Part shown: positions 44,887-54,231 of the stretch, in pieces
How positions within the stretch are numbered: the stretch's first letter is position 1
Layout: each line of letters starts with the position of its first letter
The notes under the pieces: model-generated
What the model saw: the letters and a program-made list of their open reading frames with translations, nothing else
Database searches by the model: none
Told to the model about the DNA's origin: nothing
Program-made: the position numbers and the translations under genes
From: Pseudomonas protegens
GTDB taxonomy: Bacteria > Pseudomonadota > Gammaproteobacteria > Pseudomonadales > Pseudomonadaceae
Direction of reading: 5' to 3'
Assembly (NCBI RefSeq): GCF_013407925.2
Contig: NZ_CP060201.1
Coordinates: 6,185,001-6,249,000, forward strand
DNA length: 64,000 nt

Positions 44887-45864
44887 TCAGTCGGGCGGGG
44901 CGTGGAGCAACTGGGCGATGCGCGCCTTGTCCTTGACTCCGAGCTTGCTGTAGATGGCGCGGATGTGGTGGCGCACGGTGTTGGGCGACATGCCCAGCTC
45001 CCGGGCCACTTCCTTGTAGGTCTTGCCGTCGCCGAAGCCCTGGGCGACGGCGTTTTCCCGGGGGCTGAGCTTGGGCAGCAGGGCGCGGCTGCGGGCCGCC
45101 AGCAGGTACAGGTCGCCCACGGCCGAGCAATCGATCTGCAGGCGCTTGCCCTCGAAACCGTTGCTGTCCAGGGCCATGGGCAGTTGCGGGCCGTTCCACC
45201 GCGGCCATTCATTGAGCAGCAGGTCGACAAATCCCCGTTCGGCGCACTGCAGCACCCCACGCTGATCGCACACCGCCAGGGCCAGGTTGCGCGGGCGACT
45301 GAGCTGTTCGCGCATCGCCACCAGGGTGCGGATCTGATTGGCCGACACCGCCGCCACCAGGTGCAGCATCAGGTTGTTCAGCAGCTGGCAGTCGTCCTGG
45401 GTGAAACGCGGCGCGCCCGGGGCGCGGTACAGCGCCAGGTGGTTGCTCAGTTGGGTATGGGGGTCGATGTGCACCACGCACAGCAGTTCGCCGATCTGGT
45501 ACTGGCGGCCCAGCCAGTTGAGGCCCGGGCCGTTGTCCGGATCGGCCATGTCGACGATCACCGCCCGTCCCGGCACCTCGTGCACCCGGCGCACGGTGAC
45601 ATCGGTGTGGCGAATCGATTGCCAGTCCGTCAGGTAGCTCGGCGGCAGGCGGTACAGGTAGCAGCTGTGCTCGTCCGGCAGGCCGTCCACCAGGGCGGCG
45701 CGGCCCCACCAGGCGCTGTCGAAGGGCAAGAGTCTGCCGATGCGCGCCAGGGCATGGGGGTGAAGGCTTTCGATGTCCTTGTGCTGCGCCAGTTGCTGCA
45801 GGTCCAGGGTCAGCTCGCTGAAGGCCTGCAACAGACTGGCCGGAGCCTGATCGGGTCGGTTCAT
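44887..45864 (-). CDS. LuxR-family transcriptional regulator
   Basis: A 325-residue protein with a C-terminal LuxR helix-turn-helix (LSPRENAVAQGFGDGKTYKEVARELGMSPNTVRHHIRAIYSKLGVKDKARIAQLL, about 264-318). The N-terminal 240 residues are a GAF/PAS-like domain with no acyl-homoserine-lactone signature, so it is not a quorum-sensing LuxR. There is no response-regulator receiver domain. Position in front of the outer-membrane/MFS/HDAC group suggests it controls them. ATG at 45864 (MNRPDQAPASLLQ) is chosen over an upstream GTG/ATG frame beginning MVLNPFRDENNNN. Confidence 0.87.
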   Translation of the reverse strand: MNRPDQAPASLLQAFSELTLDLQQLAQHKDIESLHPHALARIGRLLPFDSAWWGRAALVDGLPDEHSCYLYRLPPSYLTDWQSIRHTDVTVRRVHEVPGRAVIVDMADPDNGPGLNWLGRQYQIGELLCVVHIDPHTQLSNHLALYRAPGAPRFTQDDCQLLNNLMLHLVAAVSANQIRTLVAMREQLSRPRNLALAVCDQRGVLQCAERGFVDLLLNEWPRWNGPQLPMALDSNGFEGKRLQIDCSAVGDLYLLAARSRALLPKLSPRENAVAQGFGDGKTYKEVARELGMSPNTVRHHIRAIYSKLGVKDKARIAQLLHAPPD

Positions 45865-46067
45865 GGGTCTGTACCTCTGTGCGACGTTGTTATTGTTTTC
45901 GTCACGGAAGGGGTTGAGGACCATACGCCTGGGGGACGTGGGCAGGGCCTGGTGCGAGTATCGATGGCTGGGGCGGCCACCGCCATCCTACAGATGCAGG
46001 AGGTGGCCCATGGCCTGGAGGCAGAGGGTGCAACCAGGCCGGGACAAGCGAGGGTGGAGGGCGGCGC

Positions 46068-46580
46068 TCAGGCCGCCGGGCAGGGGTGCTGCAAACGGTG
46101 GAAACAGCGGCTGAAATACACCAGCGAGTCGCCTTGCTCGCGCACGCTGATTTCATCCAGTTCCACCAGCATCACCGAGTGGGTGCCGATTTCCTGGACC
46201 TCGGTGATGCGCCCCTGGAGGCTGGCCAGGGCGTCTTCCAGCACCGGCAGGGCCTGCCGGCCGTCGCGCCAGGGGTGCAGGCCGAAGCGCTGGTCCATGG
46301 CCACCCCGGTCATGCCGGCAAAATGCCGGGCGACGTCTTCATGTTCGCCGCCAAGGACGTTGATGCACAGCTGGCCGTTGCCCTTGAACACCGGGTTCAG
46401 GGCGCTGTTGCGGTTGACGCAGACCATCAGGGTCGGAGGGCTGTCGGTGACCGAGCAGACCGCGGTGGCGGTGATGCCGCAACGCCCGGCGGGGCCGTTG
46501 CTGGTGATGACGTTGACCGCAGCGGTCATGTGCGCCATGGCGTTGCGAAAGGCAAGTTGCTTGGGATCGAGTACAGGCAT
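46068..46580 (-). CDS. hpaC: Flavin reductase component of a two-component monooxygenase
   Basis: A 170-residue NAD(P)H:flavin reductase of the HpaC type: LAFRNAMAHMTAAVNVITSNGPAGRCGITATAVCSVTDSPPTLMVCVNRNSALNPVFKGNGQLCINVLG contains the family's FMN/FAD-binding pattern. It supplies FADH2 to the HpaB-like oxygenase encoded upstream. The two genes are 203 bases apart with REP elements between, looser than usual for hpaBC. The symbol follows E. coli usage. Confidence 0.87.
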   Translation of the reverse strand: MPVLDPKQLAFRNAMAHMTAAVNVITSNGPAGRCGITATAVCSVTDSPPTLMVCVNRNSALNPVFKGNGQLCINVLGGEHEDVARHFAGMTGVAMDQRFGLHPWRDGRQALPVLEDALASLQGRITEVQEIGTHSVMLVELDEISVREQGDSLVYFSRCFHRLQHPCPAA

Positions 46581-46652
46581 GACGAATTCCTCGTGGACGC
46601 AGGGCAGCCGGGTATCTGGCTGCCAACGCGGGGCTGACGGCGGGCTTGGCCT

Positions 46653-46767
46653 GTAGGAGCCGGCTTGCCGGCGAAGCGGGCCTGGAGGCTTGTGGTGCTC
46701 TGGCGGGCGTCTTCGCTGGCAAGCCAGCTCCTACACAAGCCAGCTCCTACATGAGCTAGTTCCTACA
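46653..46767. repeat. REPIN with decayed REP tails between hpaB and hpaC
   Basis: Forward REP 46653-46675 and inverted REP 46712-46734 form an 82-bp REPIN. Two degenerate tandem repeats of the last 14 bases (AAGCCAGCTCCTAC) follow at 46737-46750 and 46754-46767. Confidence 0.85.
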
Positions 46768-46783
46768 CACGCTGGCTTCGTGG

Positions 46784-48346
46784 CTATTGGCGGATGCGGT
46801 CCAGCATGTTGATGTCGTCGGGGTTGCTCAGGTGCGGCACGGTCCAGCCGTCGAGGTCGTAGTCGCCCAGGCACCGGTCCACCAGGTCGGTCATGGCCTT
46901 CATCGAGCCGCTGGCCTGGGCGTGGCGCAGGCACTGCATGCGGATCTCGTCCTGGCTGCCGGCGTAGTTGATCTCGTACAGCTCGTGGCGGCCACCGAAC
47001 TCGGTACCGATGGCGTCCCAGAGCAATTTGAGGATCTTGATCCGCTCTTCGTGGCCCATGCCAGCGGAACCCCGGCAGTAGGTACTGAGGTACTGGTTGA
47101 GCACCGGGTCCTTGAGGTCGCGGGAGCCGGACGGCAGGTAGATCAGGCCGCTGGCCACCACCTGCTCGATGATCTTCTTGATGTCGGTGTAGGCCTGGGG
47201 CGCCAGCACCCGGTAGGCCTGCAGGGCCTGGGTGCTGGGCAGGTAGACGCCGTTCATCCATTCGCTGGCGTTGCCGTGCATGGCGTCGGTCAGCGACCAG
47301 AACAGGTTGCGCCAGGCCACCACTTCGCCGACCTGGGCCTGGACCCCGCGAAACTCCAGGGAGCCGGTGCATTGCAACGCCTTGACCAGCAGACCGGTGA
47401 TGAAGTCCAGCTTGACCGCCAGCCGGGTGCAGCCCTGCATCGGGAACAGGCGGCCGAAACCGCCTTGCGGGAACCACTGGCGGCAGCGCTCGAAGTCGCG
47501 GTAGATCAGCACGTTCTCCCAGGGGATGAACACCTTGTCCATGATCAGGATCGCGTCGTTCTCGTCGAAGCGGCTGGACAGCGGGTAGTCGAAGGGCGAG
47601 CCGGTCATGCCGGCCTGCAGTTCGTAGGACGGGCGGCAGATCAGCTTCATGCCGCGGGTGTTCATCGGGGCGATGAACATCAGGGCGAAGTCGGTGTTGT
47701 CGCCCAACAGTTGGGCCGAGCCCTGGCCGACGAAGTTGTAGTGGGTCAGGGCCGAGTTGGTGGCCACCACCTTGGCGCCGCTGACGATGATCCCGCCCTC
47801 GACTTCCTGGTCCACCGAGATGAACACGTCCTTGACCTGATCCACCGGTTTGTCGCGGTCGATGGGCGGATTGACGATGGCGTGGTTGAGGTACAGGCAG
47901 GCTTCCTGGATGCGCTTGTACCAGGTGCGGGCGTTATCCGCGAAGCGCCCGTAGAACTCCGGGTTGGCCCCCAGGGCGCTGCCGAAGGCGGCCTTGTAGT
48001 CGGGGCTGCGGCCCATCCAGCCATAGGTCAGGCGCGACCAGTCGGCGATGGCGTCGCGCTGCTGGCGCAGTTCATCGGGGCTTTTCGCCGAGCGGAAGAA
48101 CTTGTGGGTGTAGCCGCCGTTGCCGGTGTCGGTGTCCCAGCACAGTTGTGACTGGGTGGCCGGGTCGTGCAGGGCGTCGTACAGGCGAGCCATGGAAGCC
48201 GCCGAATTGCGGAAGGCCGGGTGGGTGGTGACGTCCTTGACGCGGTCGCCATAGATGTAGATTTCACGGTCATCGCGCAGGCTGGCCAGGTATTCGGCAC
48301 CGGTCAGCGGGCGGTGGGTTGCGGCACGAAAGTCTTCAGGTTTCAT
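46784..48346 (-). CDS. hpaB: 4-hydroxyphenylacetate 3-monooxygenase, oxygenase component
   Basis: FADH2-dependent phenol hydroxylase that converts 4-hydroxyphenylacetate to homoprotocatechuate, feeding the hpa operon. The 520-residue length and start MKPEDFRAATHRPLTGAEYLASLRDDREIYIYGDRV match the HpaB family, as do SPDYKAAFGSALGANPEFYGRFADNARTWYKRIQE and VDQEVEGGIIVSGAKVVATNSALTHYNFVGQG. ATG at 48346; the longer upstream frame lacks support. It is not linked to the meta-cleavage operon. Some HpaB relatives hydroxylate other phenols, so substrate should be tested. Confidence 0.88.
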   Translation of the reverse strand: MKPEDFRAATHRPLTGAEYLASLRDDREIYIYGDRVKDVTTHPAFRNSAASMARLYDALHDPATQSQLCWDTDTGNGGYTHKFFRSAKSPDELRQQRDAIADWSRLTYGWMGRSPDYKAAFGSALGANPEFYGRFADNARTWYKRIQEACLYLNHAIVNPPIDRDKPVDQVKDVFISVDQEVEGGIIVSGAKVVATNSALTHYNFVGQGSAQLLGDNTDFALMFIAPMNTRGMKLICRPSYELQAGMTGSPFDYPLSSRFDENDAILIMDKVFIPWENVLIYRDFERCRQWFPQGGFGRLFPMQGCTRLAVKLDFITGLLVKALQCTGSLEFRGVQAQVGEVVAWRNLFWSLTDAMHGNASEWMNGVYLPSTQALQAYRVLAPQAYTDIKKIIEQVVASGLIYLPSGSRDLKDPVLNQYLSTYCRGSAGMGHEERIKILKLLWDAIGTEFGGRHELYEINYAGSQDEIRMQCLRHAQASGSMKAMTDLVDRCLGDYDLDGWTVPHLSNPDDINMLDRIRQ

Positions 48347-48724
48347 ATCCAGTCTCTGCGTTGTTTTTATGGACTGGGCCCATGATGGGCAGGCGCCGCC
48401 CCTGAAAAAATGGCTTTTCCGGCGAATGACTTGCACTTTCCATGGCCGTCTGATGGGTGCAGGTCGGTCGTGAGGGGAGGTGGCTGATCAGGGCGCCGGA
48501 CTGCTTTATCGATTCACTTTGAGTTGTGCTGTATCAGCCCTGAAACACTTGTCATATCTAGAAATATTTTTGCGGATCAGCCATATGAAAGCTCAAGTCT
48601 GGCCGATACCTTTAACAGGTTCTCGGCTTTACTACGTGATGTTCCACCTCGGTGCAGCCCCTGACGCGCCTCGCGGTGAACAGCATGAATGCGCGCCGCC
48701 CCGTTCTCCTTCGAGAGTCGCCCT
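48347..48724. other. Intergenic region hpaB / chemoreceptor
   Basis: 378 bases. The part from about 48500 to 48620 is AT-richer than its surroundings. GCCGATAC at 48602-48609 differs by one base from the -10 octamer of sigma-28 (FliA) promoters, which drive many chemotaxis genes, but a matching -35 is not at the right distance. A short open frame at 48480-48743 has no supporting features. Confidence 0.4.
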
Positions 48725-50350
48725 ATGTCCTTGCGTAACCTGAATATCGCTCATCGTGCTTTCCTCGGTTTTGCGTTCATTGCCTTGTTGGTCGTGGTGC
48801 TGGGGGTGTTTGCGGTCAATCGCCTGTCCATCATCCGCCAGGCCTCGGTCGACATGGAAAGCAACCAACTGCCCAGCGTCGGTTTTCTCGGCAACCTCAC
48901 CGAGAACGTGCTGCGCTTGCGAATTCTCTCGTTCCGCGTGTTGGTCAACCGCGACCCGGCGAGCCTGGCCGAAGCCCAGACGCGCATCGGTGTGCTGGTG
49001 GACAAGGCGAAACAGGCCCAGGCCAGTTACGCGGCGTTGCCGATGAGCCCGGATGAAGCGGCGCTCTACAAGGCCTTCACCGTGACCCTGGACAATTACC
49101 TGCAGGCGCAGAGGGAGATGCTGGAACTGTCACGCCAGGACAAGCTGGATGAACTGCGCAACCTGATCAACACCCGGATCAAGGATGGCACCGACCAGAT
49201 GGGCGAGCAGTTGAACAAACTCGTTGCGATGAACGGCGCCGGTGCCAGGAGCGCTTCCCAGGCGGCCGGCGAATACTACAGCGGGGCGATTAACGGAATC
49301 ATCAGCGTGGCCGTGATCGCCGCCTTGCTGACCATCGTCCTGGCGCTGTTGCTGACCCGCAGCATCGTCACTCCCCTGAACAAGGCGCTGAACGCCGCCC
49401 AGGTCATCGCCGGGGGCAACCTGCGGCAGGTCATCGAGGTCGACGGCAAGGACGAACCGGCGAGACTGCTGGGCGCCTTGTCCGAGATGCAGGCCAGCCT
49501 GCGCCGGACCATCGAACAGATCGCCGGCTCGGCGACCCAGCTGGCCTCGGCCTCGGAAGAACTCAGCGCGGTTACCGAAGAAGCCTCCCGCGGGGTGCAG
49601 CAGCAGAACACCGAGATCGAGCAAGCGGCCACCGCGGTCAATGAAATGACCGCGGCGGTGGAGGAGGTGGCGCGCAACGCGGTGTCCACGTCCGAGGCTT
49701 CCCAGCAGTCGACCCAGACGGCCCGCGAAGGCCGGGACCGGGTGGTGCAGACCGTCGAGGCGATCCAGACCATGGCTCAGGACGTGCAAAGCACCTCGGT
49801 GATGATCGAAGGGCTGGCGACCCAGGGTCGGGACATCGGCAAGGTGCTGGACGTGATCCGCGCCATCGCCGAGCAGACCAACCTGCTGGCGCTCAACGCC
49901 GCCATCGAGGCGGCCCGGGCCGGCGAGGCCGGGCGCGGCTTTGCCGTGGTGGCCGACGAGGTGCGGGCCCTGGCCCATCGCACCGCCCAGTCGACCCAGG
50001 AAATCGAGAAGATGGTGGCCGGCATCCAGAACGGCACCGGCGAGGCCGTGGAGTCCATGCAGCAGAGCAACCAGCGCACCCAGAGCACCCTGCAACTGGC
50101 CCGCGCCGCCGGCGAATCCCTGGAGCAGATCGCCCAGTCCATCCATCAGATCAACGAGCGCAACCTGGTGATCGCCAGCGCCTCGGAAGAGCAGGCCCAG
50201 GTGTCCCGTGAAGTGGACCGCAACCTGGTCAACATCCGTGACCTGGCCACCCAGTCGGCGGCCGGCGCCGACCAGACCAGCACCGCCAGCCACGAGCTGT
50301 CGCGCTTGGCGGTGGACCTCAACACCCTGGTGGGGCGTTTCGTGATCTAG
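48725..50350 (+). CDS. Methyl-accepting chemotaxis protein
   Basis: A 541-residue transmembrane chemoreceptor. TM1 spans about residues 10-32, a four-helix-bundle periplasmic sensor about 33-190, TM2 about 194-216 ([19 protein letters not shown]), then HAMP and the signalling domain. The conserved hairpin tip reads [39 protein letters not shown]. No CheR-tethering pentapeptide is at the C-terminus. The sensor lacks the dCache pattern, so the ligand may be a small acid or may need a binding protein. The first in-frame ATG at 48725 is used. Confidence 0.93.
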   Translation: MSLRNLNIAHRAFLGFAFIALLVVVLGVFAVNRLSIIRQASVDMESNQLPSVGFLGNLTENVLRLRILSFRVLVNRDPASLAEAQTRIGVLVDKAKQAQASYAALPMSPDEAALYKAFTVTLDNYLQAQREMLELSRQDKLDELRNLINTRIKDGTDQMGEQLNKLVAMNGAGARSASQAAGEYYSGAINGIISVAVIAALLTIVLALLLTRSIVTPLNKALNAAQVIAGGNLRQVIEVDGKDEPARLLGALSEMQASLRRTIEQIAGSATQLASASEELSAVTEEASRGVQQQNTEIEQAATAVNEMTAAVEEVARNAVSTSEASQQSTQTAREGRDRVVQTVEAIQTMAQDVQSTSVMIEGLATQGRDIGKVLDVIRAIAEQTNLLALNAAIEAARAGEAGRGFAVVADEVRALAHRTAQSTQEIEKMVAGIQNGTGEAVESMQQSNQRTQSTLQLARAAGESLEQIAQSIHQINERNLVIASASEEQAQVSREVDRNLVNIRDLATQSAAGADQTSTASHELSRLAVDLNTLVGRFVI

Positions 50351-50432
50351 CAGCAACGGTGGCGCCGGACGCTCGACGAGCGCCCCGGCAGCACCTAGGG
50401 TTTTGCCTGAGGCATCTTTCATGGAGAAAGCG

Positions 50433-51641
50433 ATGCGCTACTCAGCCCTGACCCAACGGATCGCCGGTGAAGGTTCCGCGGCCTGGAATATCCATTACCG
50501 GGCCCTGGCCCTGCGCGAGCAGGGCCGGGACGTGTTGCTGCTGACCGTCGGCGACCCGGACTTCGACACCCCCAGGCCGGTGGTCCAGGCGGCGATCGAC
50601 AGCCTGCTGGCCGGGGACACCCACTATTCGGATGTGCGCGGCAATCTGGCGCTGCGCCGCTGCATTGCCCGGCACCACCAGCAGCGCAGTGGACAGATCG
50701 TCGACGCCGAACACGTGGTGGTCCTGCCCGGGGCGCAATGCGCGGTGTTCTCCGTGGCCCAGTGCCTGCTCGATCCGGGGGACGAGGTGCTGGTGGCCGA
50801 GCCCATGTACGTCACCTACGAAGGCGTGTTCGGCGCCTGCGCAGCGCGCATCGTGCCGGTGCCGGTGCGCGCCGAGCAGGGCTTTCGCGTCGATCCGCGG
50901 GACGTGGCGGCGCGGATCACCCCGCGCACCCGGGCCATGCTGCTCAACAGCCCCAACAACCCCTCGGGCGCCAGCCTGTCACTGGACGACTGGCAAGCCC
51001 TGGCGCGGCTGTGCCTTGCCCATGACTTGTGGCTGATTTCCGATGAGGTGTATTGCGACCTGCTGTACGAGGGCCGGCACTTCAGCCCGGGCAGCCTGCC
51101 GCGCATGGGCGAGCGCACCGCCACCATCAACAGCCTGTCCAAGTCCCACGCCATGAGCGGCTGGCGGGTGGGCTGGGTGATTGCCCCGCCGACCCTGGCC
51201 GGGCACCTTAGCAACCTGTCCCTGTGCATGCTCTACGGCCTGCCGGATTTTGTGCAGAACGCCGCGGTGGTCGCCCTGGACCGCGAGCTGCCGGAAGTGG
51301 CGCAGATGCGCGAAGAGTACCGGCGACGCCGGGATCTGGTGTGTTCGCTGCTGGACCAGTGCCCGGGCCTGACCCCGATCCGCCCGGACGGCGGCATGTT
51401 CGTCATGGTGGATGTGCGCAGCACCGGGCTGGACGCCCAATCCTTCGCCGACTGCCTGCTGGAGGGCCACGGCGTCTCGGTGCTGGCCGGCGAAGCCTTC
51501 GGCCCCAGCGCCGCGGGGCACATCCGCATCGGCCTGGTGCTGGACTGCGAGCGCCTGGCCGAAGCCTGCCGGCGCATTGCCCTTTGCACCGGCGAACTCC
51601 TCGAACGCCGCCCGCCCCAACCCGCCAGCCGTACCCCGTAG
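50433..51641 (+). CDS. aruH: Arginine--pyruvate transaminase
   Basis: PLP-dependent class I aminotransferase of 402 residues: MRYSALTQRIAGEGSAAWNIHYRALALREQGRDVLLLTVGDPDFDTP, LPGAQCAVFSVAQCLLDPGDEVLVAEPMYVTYEGVFGACAARIVPVPVR, NSPNNPSGAS, and SKSHAMSGWRVGWVIAP with the PLP Lys. The sequence agrees closely with P. aeruginosa AruH as I remember it. AruH starts the arginine transaminase route by making 2-ketoarginine. Its usual partner aruI is not adjacent here. ATG at 50433 follows GGAG by six bases. Confidence 0.85.
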   Translation: MRYSALTQRIAGEGSAAWNIHYRALALREQGRDVLLLTVGDPDFDTPRPVVQAAIDSLLAGDTHYSDVRGNLALRRCIARHHQQRSGQIVDAEHVVVLPGAQCAVFSVAQCLLDPGDEVLVAEPMYVTYEGVFGACAARIVPVPVRAEQGFRVDPRDVAARITPRTRAMLLNSPNNPSGASLSLDDWQALARLCLAHDLWLISDEVYCDLLYEGRHFSPGSLPRMGERTATINSLSKSHAMSGWRVGWVIAPPTLAGHLSNLSLCMLYGLPDFVQNAAVVALDRELPEVAQMREEYRRRRDLVCSLLDQCPGLTPIRPDGGMFVMVDVRSTGLDAQSFADCLLEGHGVSVLAGEAFGPSAAGHIRIGLVLDCERLAEACRRIALCTGELLERRPPQPASRTP

Positions 51642-51647
51642 CCTCTT

Positions 51648-51729
51648 GTAGGAGCCGGCTTGCCGGCGAAGCGGCCATCAGGTCTTGCATCGCCCTGGTG
51701 AACGCCTTCGCTGGCAAGCCAGCTCCTAC
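51648..51729. repeat. REPIN (82 bp)
   Basis: Forward REP 51648-51670 and inverted REP 51707-51729, separated by a 36-base linker. Lies between the convergent aruH and kguD genes. Confidence 0.88.
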
Positions 51730-51762
51730 GGTCGTCAGGGGCGCTGTGGTGGTGGCGATTCG

Positions 51763-52758
51763 TTAACCGGTCTGTCGTGTCCTGAGGTTCCAGGCGGCGC
51801 TATTGACCAGGTTCGGCGGGCGCTGGCCGGACAGTGCCGCCAGCAGGTTGTCCACCGCGCAGCGGGCCATGGCTTCGCGGGTTTCGTGGGTGGCCGAGCC
51901 CATGTGCGGGGTGGCCACGACATTGGGCAGTTGCAGCAGCGGTGAGTCCGGGTCCAGCGGTTCGCGCTCGAACACGTCCAGCCCGGCGCCGCGAATGTGC
52001 CGCGCCTGCAAGGCTTCGATCAAGGCCGCTTCGTCCACCACCTTGCCCCGGGAAATATTGATGAAGATGCTTTCCGGGCGCATCAGCGCCAGTTCACGGC
52101 GGCCGATCAGCCCCTGGGTCTTCTCGGTCAAGGGCAGGGTCAGGCAGATGAAGTCGGCCTCTTGCAGCAGTTGCTCCAGGCTCCGGTAGCGGGCATTGAA
52201 GCGTTGTTCCACCGCCGGCTTGGGGCTGTTGCTGTGGTAGATCAGCGGCATGCCGAAGCCGAAATGCCCGCGCTGGGCCAAGGCCTCGCCAATGCGCCCC
52301 ATGCCGATGATGCCCAGGGTCTTGCCGTGCACGTCGCTGCCGAAATGCAGCGGACCGATGTTGCGCTGCCATTGCCCGGCGCGCACCAGGTTGGCCAGTT
52401 CCACCACCCGCCGGGCGGTGGCCAGGATCAGTGCGAAGCCGGTGTCGGCGGTGGTTTCGGTGAGCACGTCCGGGGTGTTGCTGAGCAGGATGCCGCGTTG
52501 GGTCAGGTAGTCGATGTCGTAGTTGTCGACCCCCACCGAGACACTGGCCACCGCTTGCAGGCGCGGCGCCAGGTCCAGCAGTTCGGCGTCCAGGCGCAGG
52601 CTCGCGCCCAGCAGCCCGTCGGCGCTGGGCAGGGCCTGGCGCAGGGCCGCAAGGCCGCTGGGGCCGAGGTCTTCGATCAGGGTGACCGCGGCCTGTTCCT
52701 GCAGGCGCGCCATCAGCGACGGCGAGAGTTTCTTGTACAGCACCAGGTGTTTTTTCAT
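51763..52758 (-). CDS. kguD: 2-ketogluconate 6-phosphate reductase
   Basis: A 331-residue D-2-hydroxyacid dehydrogenase that reduces 2-keto-6-phosphogluconate to 6-phosphogluconate. The NAD(P) motif is GIIGMGRIGEALAQRG near residue 150; catalytic residues are Arg in NISRGKVVDE, Glu in DVFEREPLD and His in ATPHMGSATH. Operon context with kguE, kguK, kguT and ptxS fixes the role; sequence alone could fit other glyoxylate/hydroxypyruvate reductases. ATG at 52758 follows an adjacent GTG; either start is possible. Confidence 0.9.
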   Translation of the reverse strand: MKKHLVLYKKLSPSLMARLQEQAAVTLIEDLGPSGLAALRQALPSADGLLGASLRLDAELLDLAPRLQAVASVSVGVDNYDIDYLTQRGILLSNTPDVLTETTADTGFALILATARRVVELANLVRAGQWQRNIGPLHFGSDVHGKTLGIIGMGRIGEALAQRGHFGFGMPLIYHSNSPKPAVEQRFNARYRSLEQLLQEADFICLTLPLTEKTQGLIGRRELALMRPESIFINISRGKVVDEAALIEALQARHIRGAGLDVFEREPLDPDSPLLQLPNVVATPHMGSATHETREAMARCAVDNLLAALSGQRPPNLVNSAAWNLRTRQTG

Positions 52759-52777
52759 CACGGTTCTCTGTGGCGAT

Positions 52778-54073
52778 TCAGGAGTGGGCCAGGCGGCGTG
52801 GCAGGGGCAGGCCCTTGGCCCGAGGCGCGCCGGCGCCGGGTGTCAGCAACAGGGTCAGCAGCACCGAGAGCAGCAGCGCGCCGCTCATCAGCAGGTAGGA
52901 GGCCCCCGGCGAGCCGGTGCTGCTGTTCAGGTAACCCACCAGGTAGGAGCCGCCGAAGGAGCCCAGGGCGCCCATGCTGTTGATCAGGGCCATGGCGCCG
53001 CCGGCCACGTTGGCCGGGAGAATCTCCGGAACGATGGCGAAGAACGGCCCATAGGGCGCGTACATGCAGGCCCCGGCGATCACCAGCAGGCCGTAGGACC
53101 ACCAGAAGTGCTCGGCCCCCAGCAGGTAGGAAGCGTAGAAGGCGATGGCCGCCACCAGCAGCGGCGGCCAGACGAAGCGCTTGCGCTGCTGGGTGCGGTC
53201 CGAACCCCAGGACACCGCGAGCATGGCGAACACCGCCGCCAGGTAGGGCAGGGCCGAGAGCCAGCCGGCCTCGACCATGTCCATTTGTGCGCCGTGCTTG
53301 AGGATCGACGGCAGCCACAGGACGAAACCGTAGACCCCGATGCTCCAGCAGAAAAACTGCAGCGCGAGGAGGATCACCTTGGGCGAGCGGAAGGCCTCGG
53401 CGTAGTTCTTCACCGCCTTGATGCCTTGCTGTTCGGCGGCCAGGGCGCTTTCCAGGTCCTGCTTCTCCTGGGCGCCGAGCCACTGGGCCTGGCTGGGCCG
53501 GTCATCGGCCAGGCGCCACCAGATAAAGGCCCAGAGCACCGCCGGCAAGCCTTCGACGATGAACATCCAGCGCCAGCTGAAGTGCTCCACCAGGTAGCCG
53601 GAGACCACCGACATCCAGAGCATGGTCACCGGGTTGCCGAGGATCAGGAAGGTGTTGGCCCGGGAGCGTTCGGCGCGGGTGAACCAGTGGCACAGGTACA
53701 CCAGCATCGCCGGCATCACCGCCGCTTCCACCACCCCGAGCATGAAGCGGATGGCGATCAGCATGTAGGCGTTGGCGACGATCCCGGTGAGGGTGGCCAG
53801 GCCGCCCCAGAGGATCAGGCTGACGAAGATCAGCTTCTTCACGCTGCGTTTTTGCGCGTAGATCGCCCCCGGCACCTGGAAGAAGAAATAGCCGAGGAAG
53901 AACAGCGCCCCCAGCAGTGATGACAGCCCCGGGGTGATCTGCAAGTCGTCGGCCATCCCCGAGGCGGCGGCGAAGCCATAGTTGGCGCGGTCCAGGTAGG
54001 CCAGGCTGTAGGTGATGAAGACCATCGGCATGATGTACCACCAGCGGCGGGCGGCGAGTTTGAGGCTGTCCAT
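52778..54073 (-). CDS. kguT: 2-ketogluconate transporter (MFS)
   Basis: A 431-residue 12-TM symporter of the anion:cation symporter family with WYIMPMVFITYSLAYLDRANYGFAAASGMADDLQITPGLSSLL; the DRANYGFA motif is typical for KguT. Brings 2-ketogluconate from the periplasm into the cytoplasm. It lies between kguK and kguD, separated from kguD by 19 bases. A REPIN (54150-54231) sits in the 154-base gap to kguK. Confidence 0.92.
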   Translation of the reverse strand: MDSLKLAARRWWYIMPMVFITYSLAYLDRANYGFAAASGMADDLQITPGLSSLLGALFFLGYFFFQVPGAIYAQKRSVKKLIFVSLILWGGLATLTGIVANAYMLIAIRFMLGVVEAAVMPAMLVYLCHWFTRAERSRANTFLILGNPVTMLWMSVVSGYLVEHFSWRWMFIVEGLPAVLWAFIWWRLADDRPSQAQWLGAQEKQDLESALAAEQQGIKAVKNYAEAFRSPKVILLALQFFCWSIGVYGFVLWLPSILKHGAQMDMVEAGWLSALPYLAAVFAMLAVSWGSDRTQQRKRFVWPPLLVAAIAFYASYLLGAEHFWWSYGLLVIAGACMYAPYGPFFAIVPEILPANVAGGAMALINSMGALGSFGGSYLVGYLNSSTGSPGASYLLMSGALLLSVLLTLLLTPGAGAPRAKGLPLPRRLAHS

Positions 54074-54149
54074 GAAAGTTCTCCTGAGCTTGTTGTTTTT
54101 GTCGCAACAGGTGGTTCTGGTTTTTTGTCCGCATGCGCACTGCAGTTGT

Positions 54150-54231
54150 GTAGGAGCCGGCTTGCCGGCGAAGAGGCCCTCGAGCCTCGCATCGCCCTGG
54201 CGGGCCCCTTCGCTGGCAAGCCAGCGTCTAC
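54150..54231. repeat. REPIN (82 bp) inside the kgu operon
   Basis: Forward REP 54150-54172 and inverted REP 54209-54231. It interrupts the kgu operon between kguK and kguT, as REP elements also do in the hpa operon. Confidence 0.88.
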
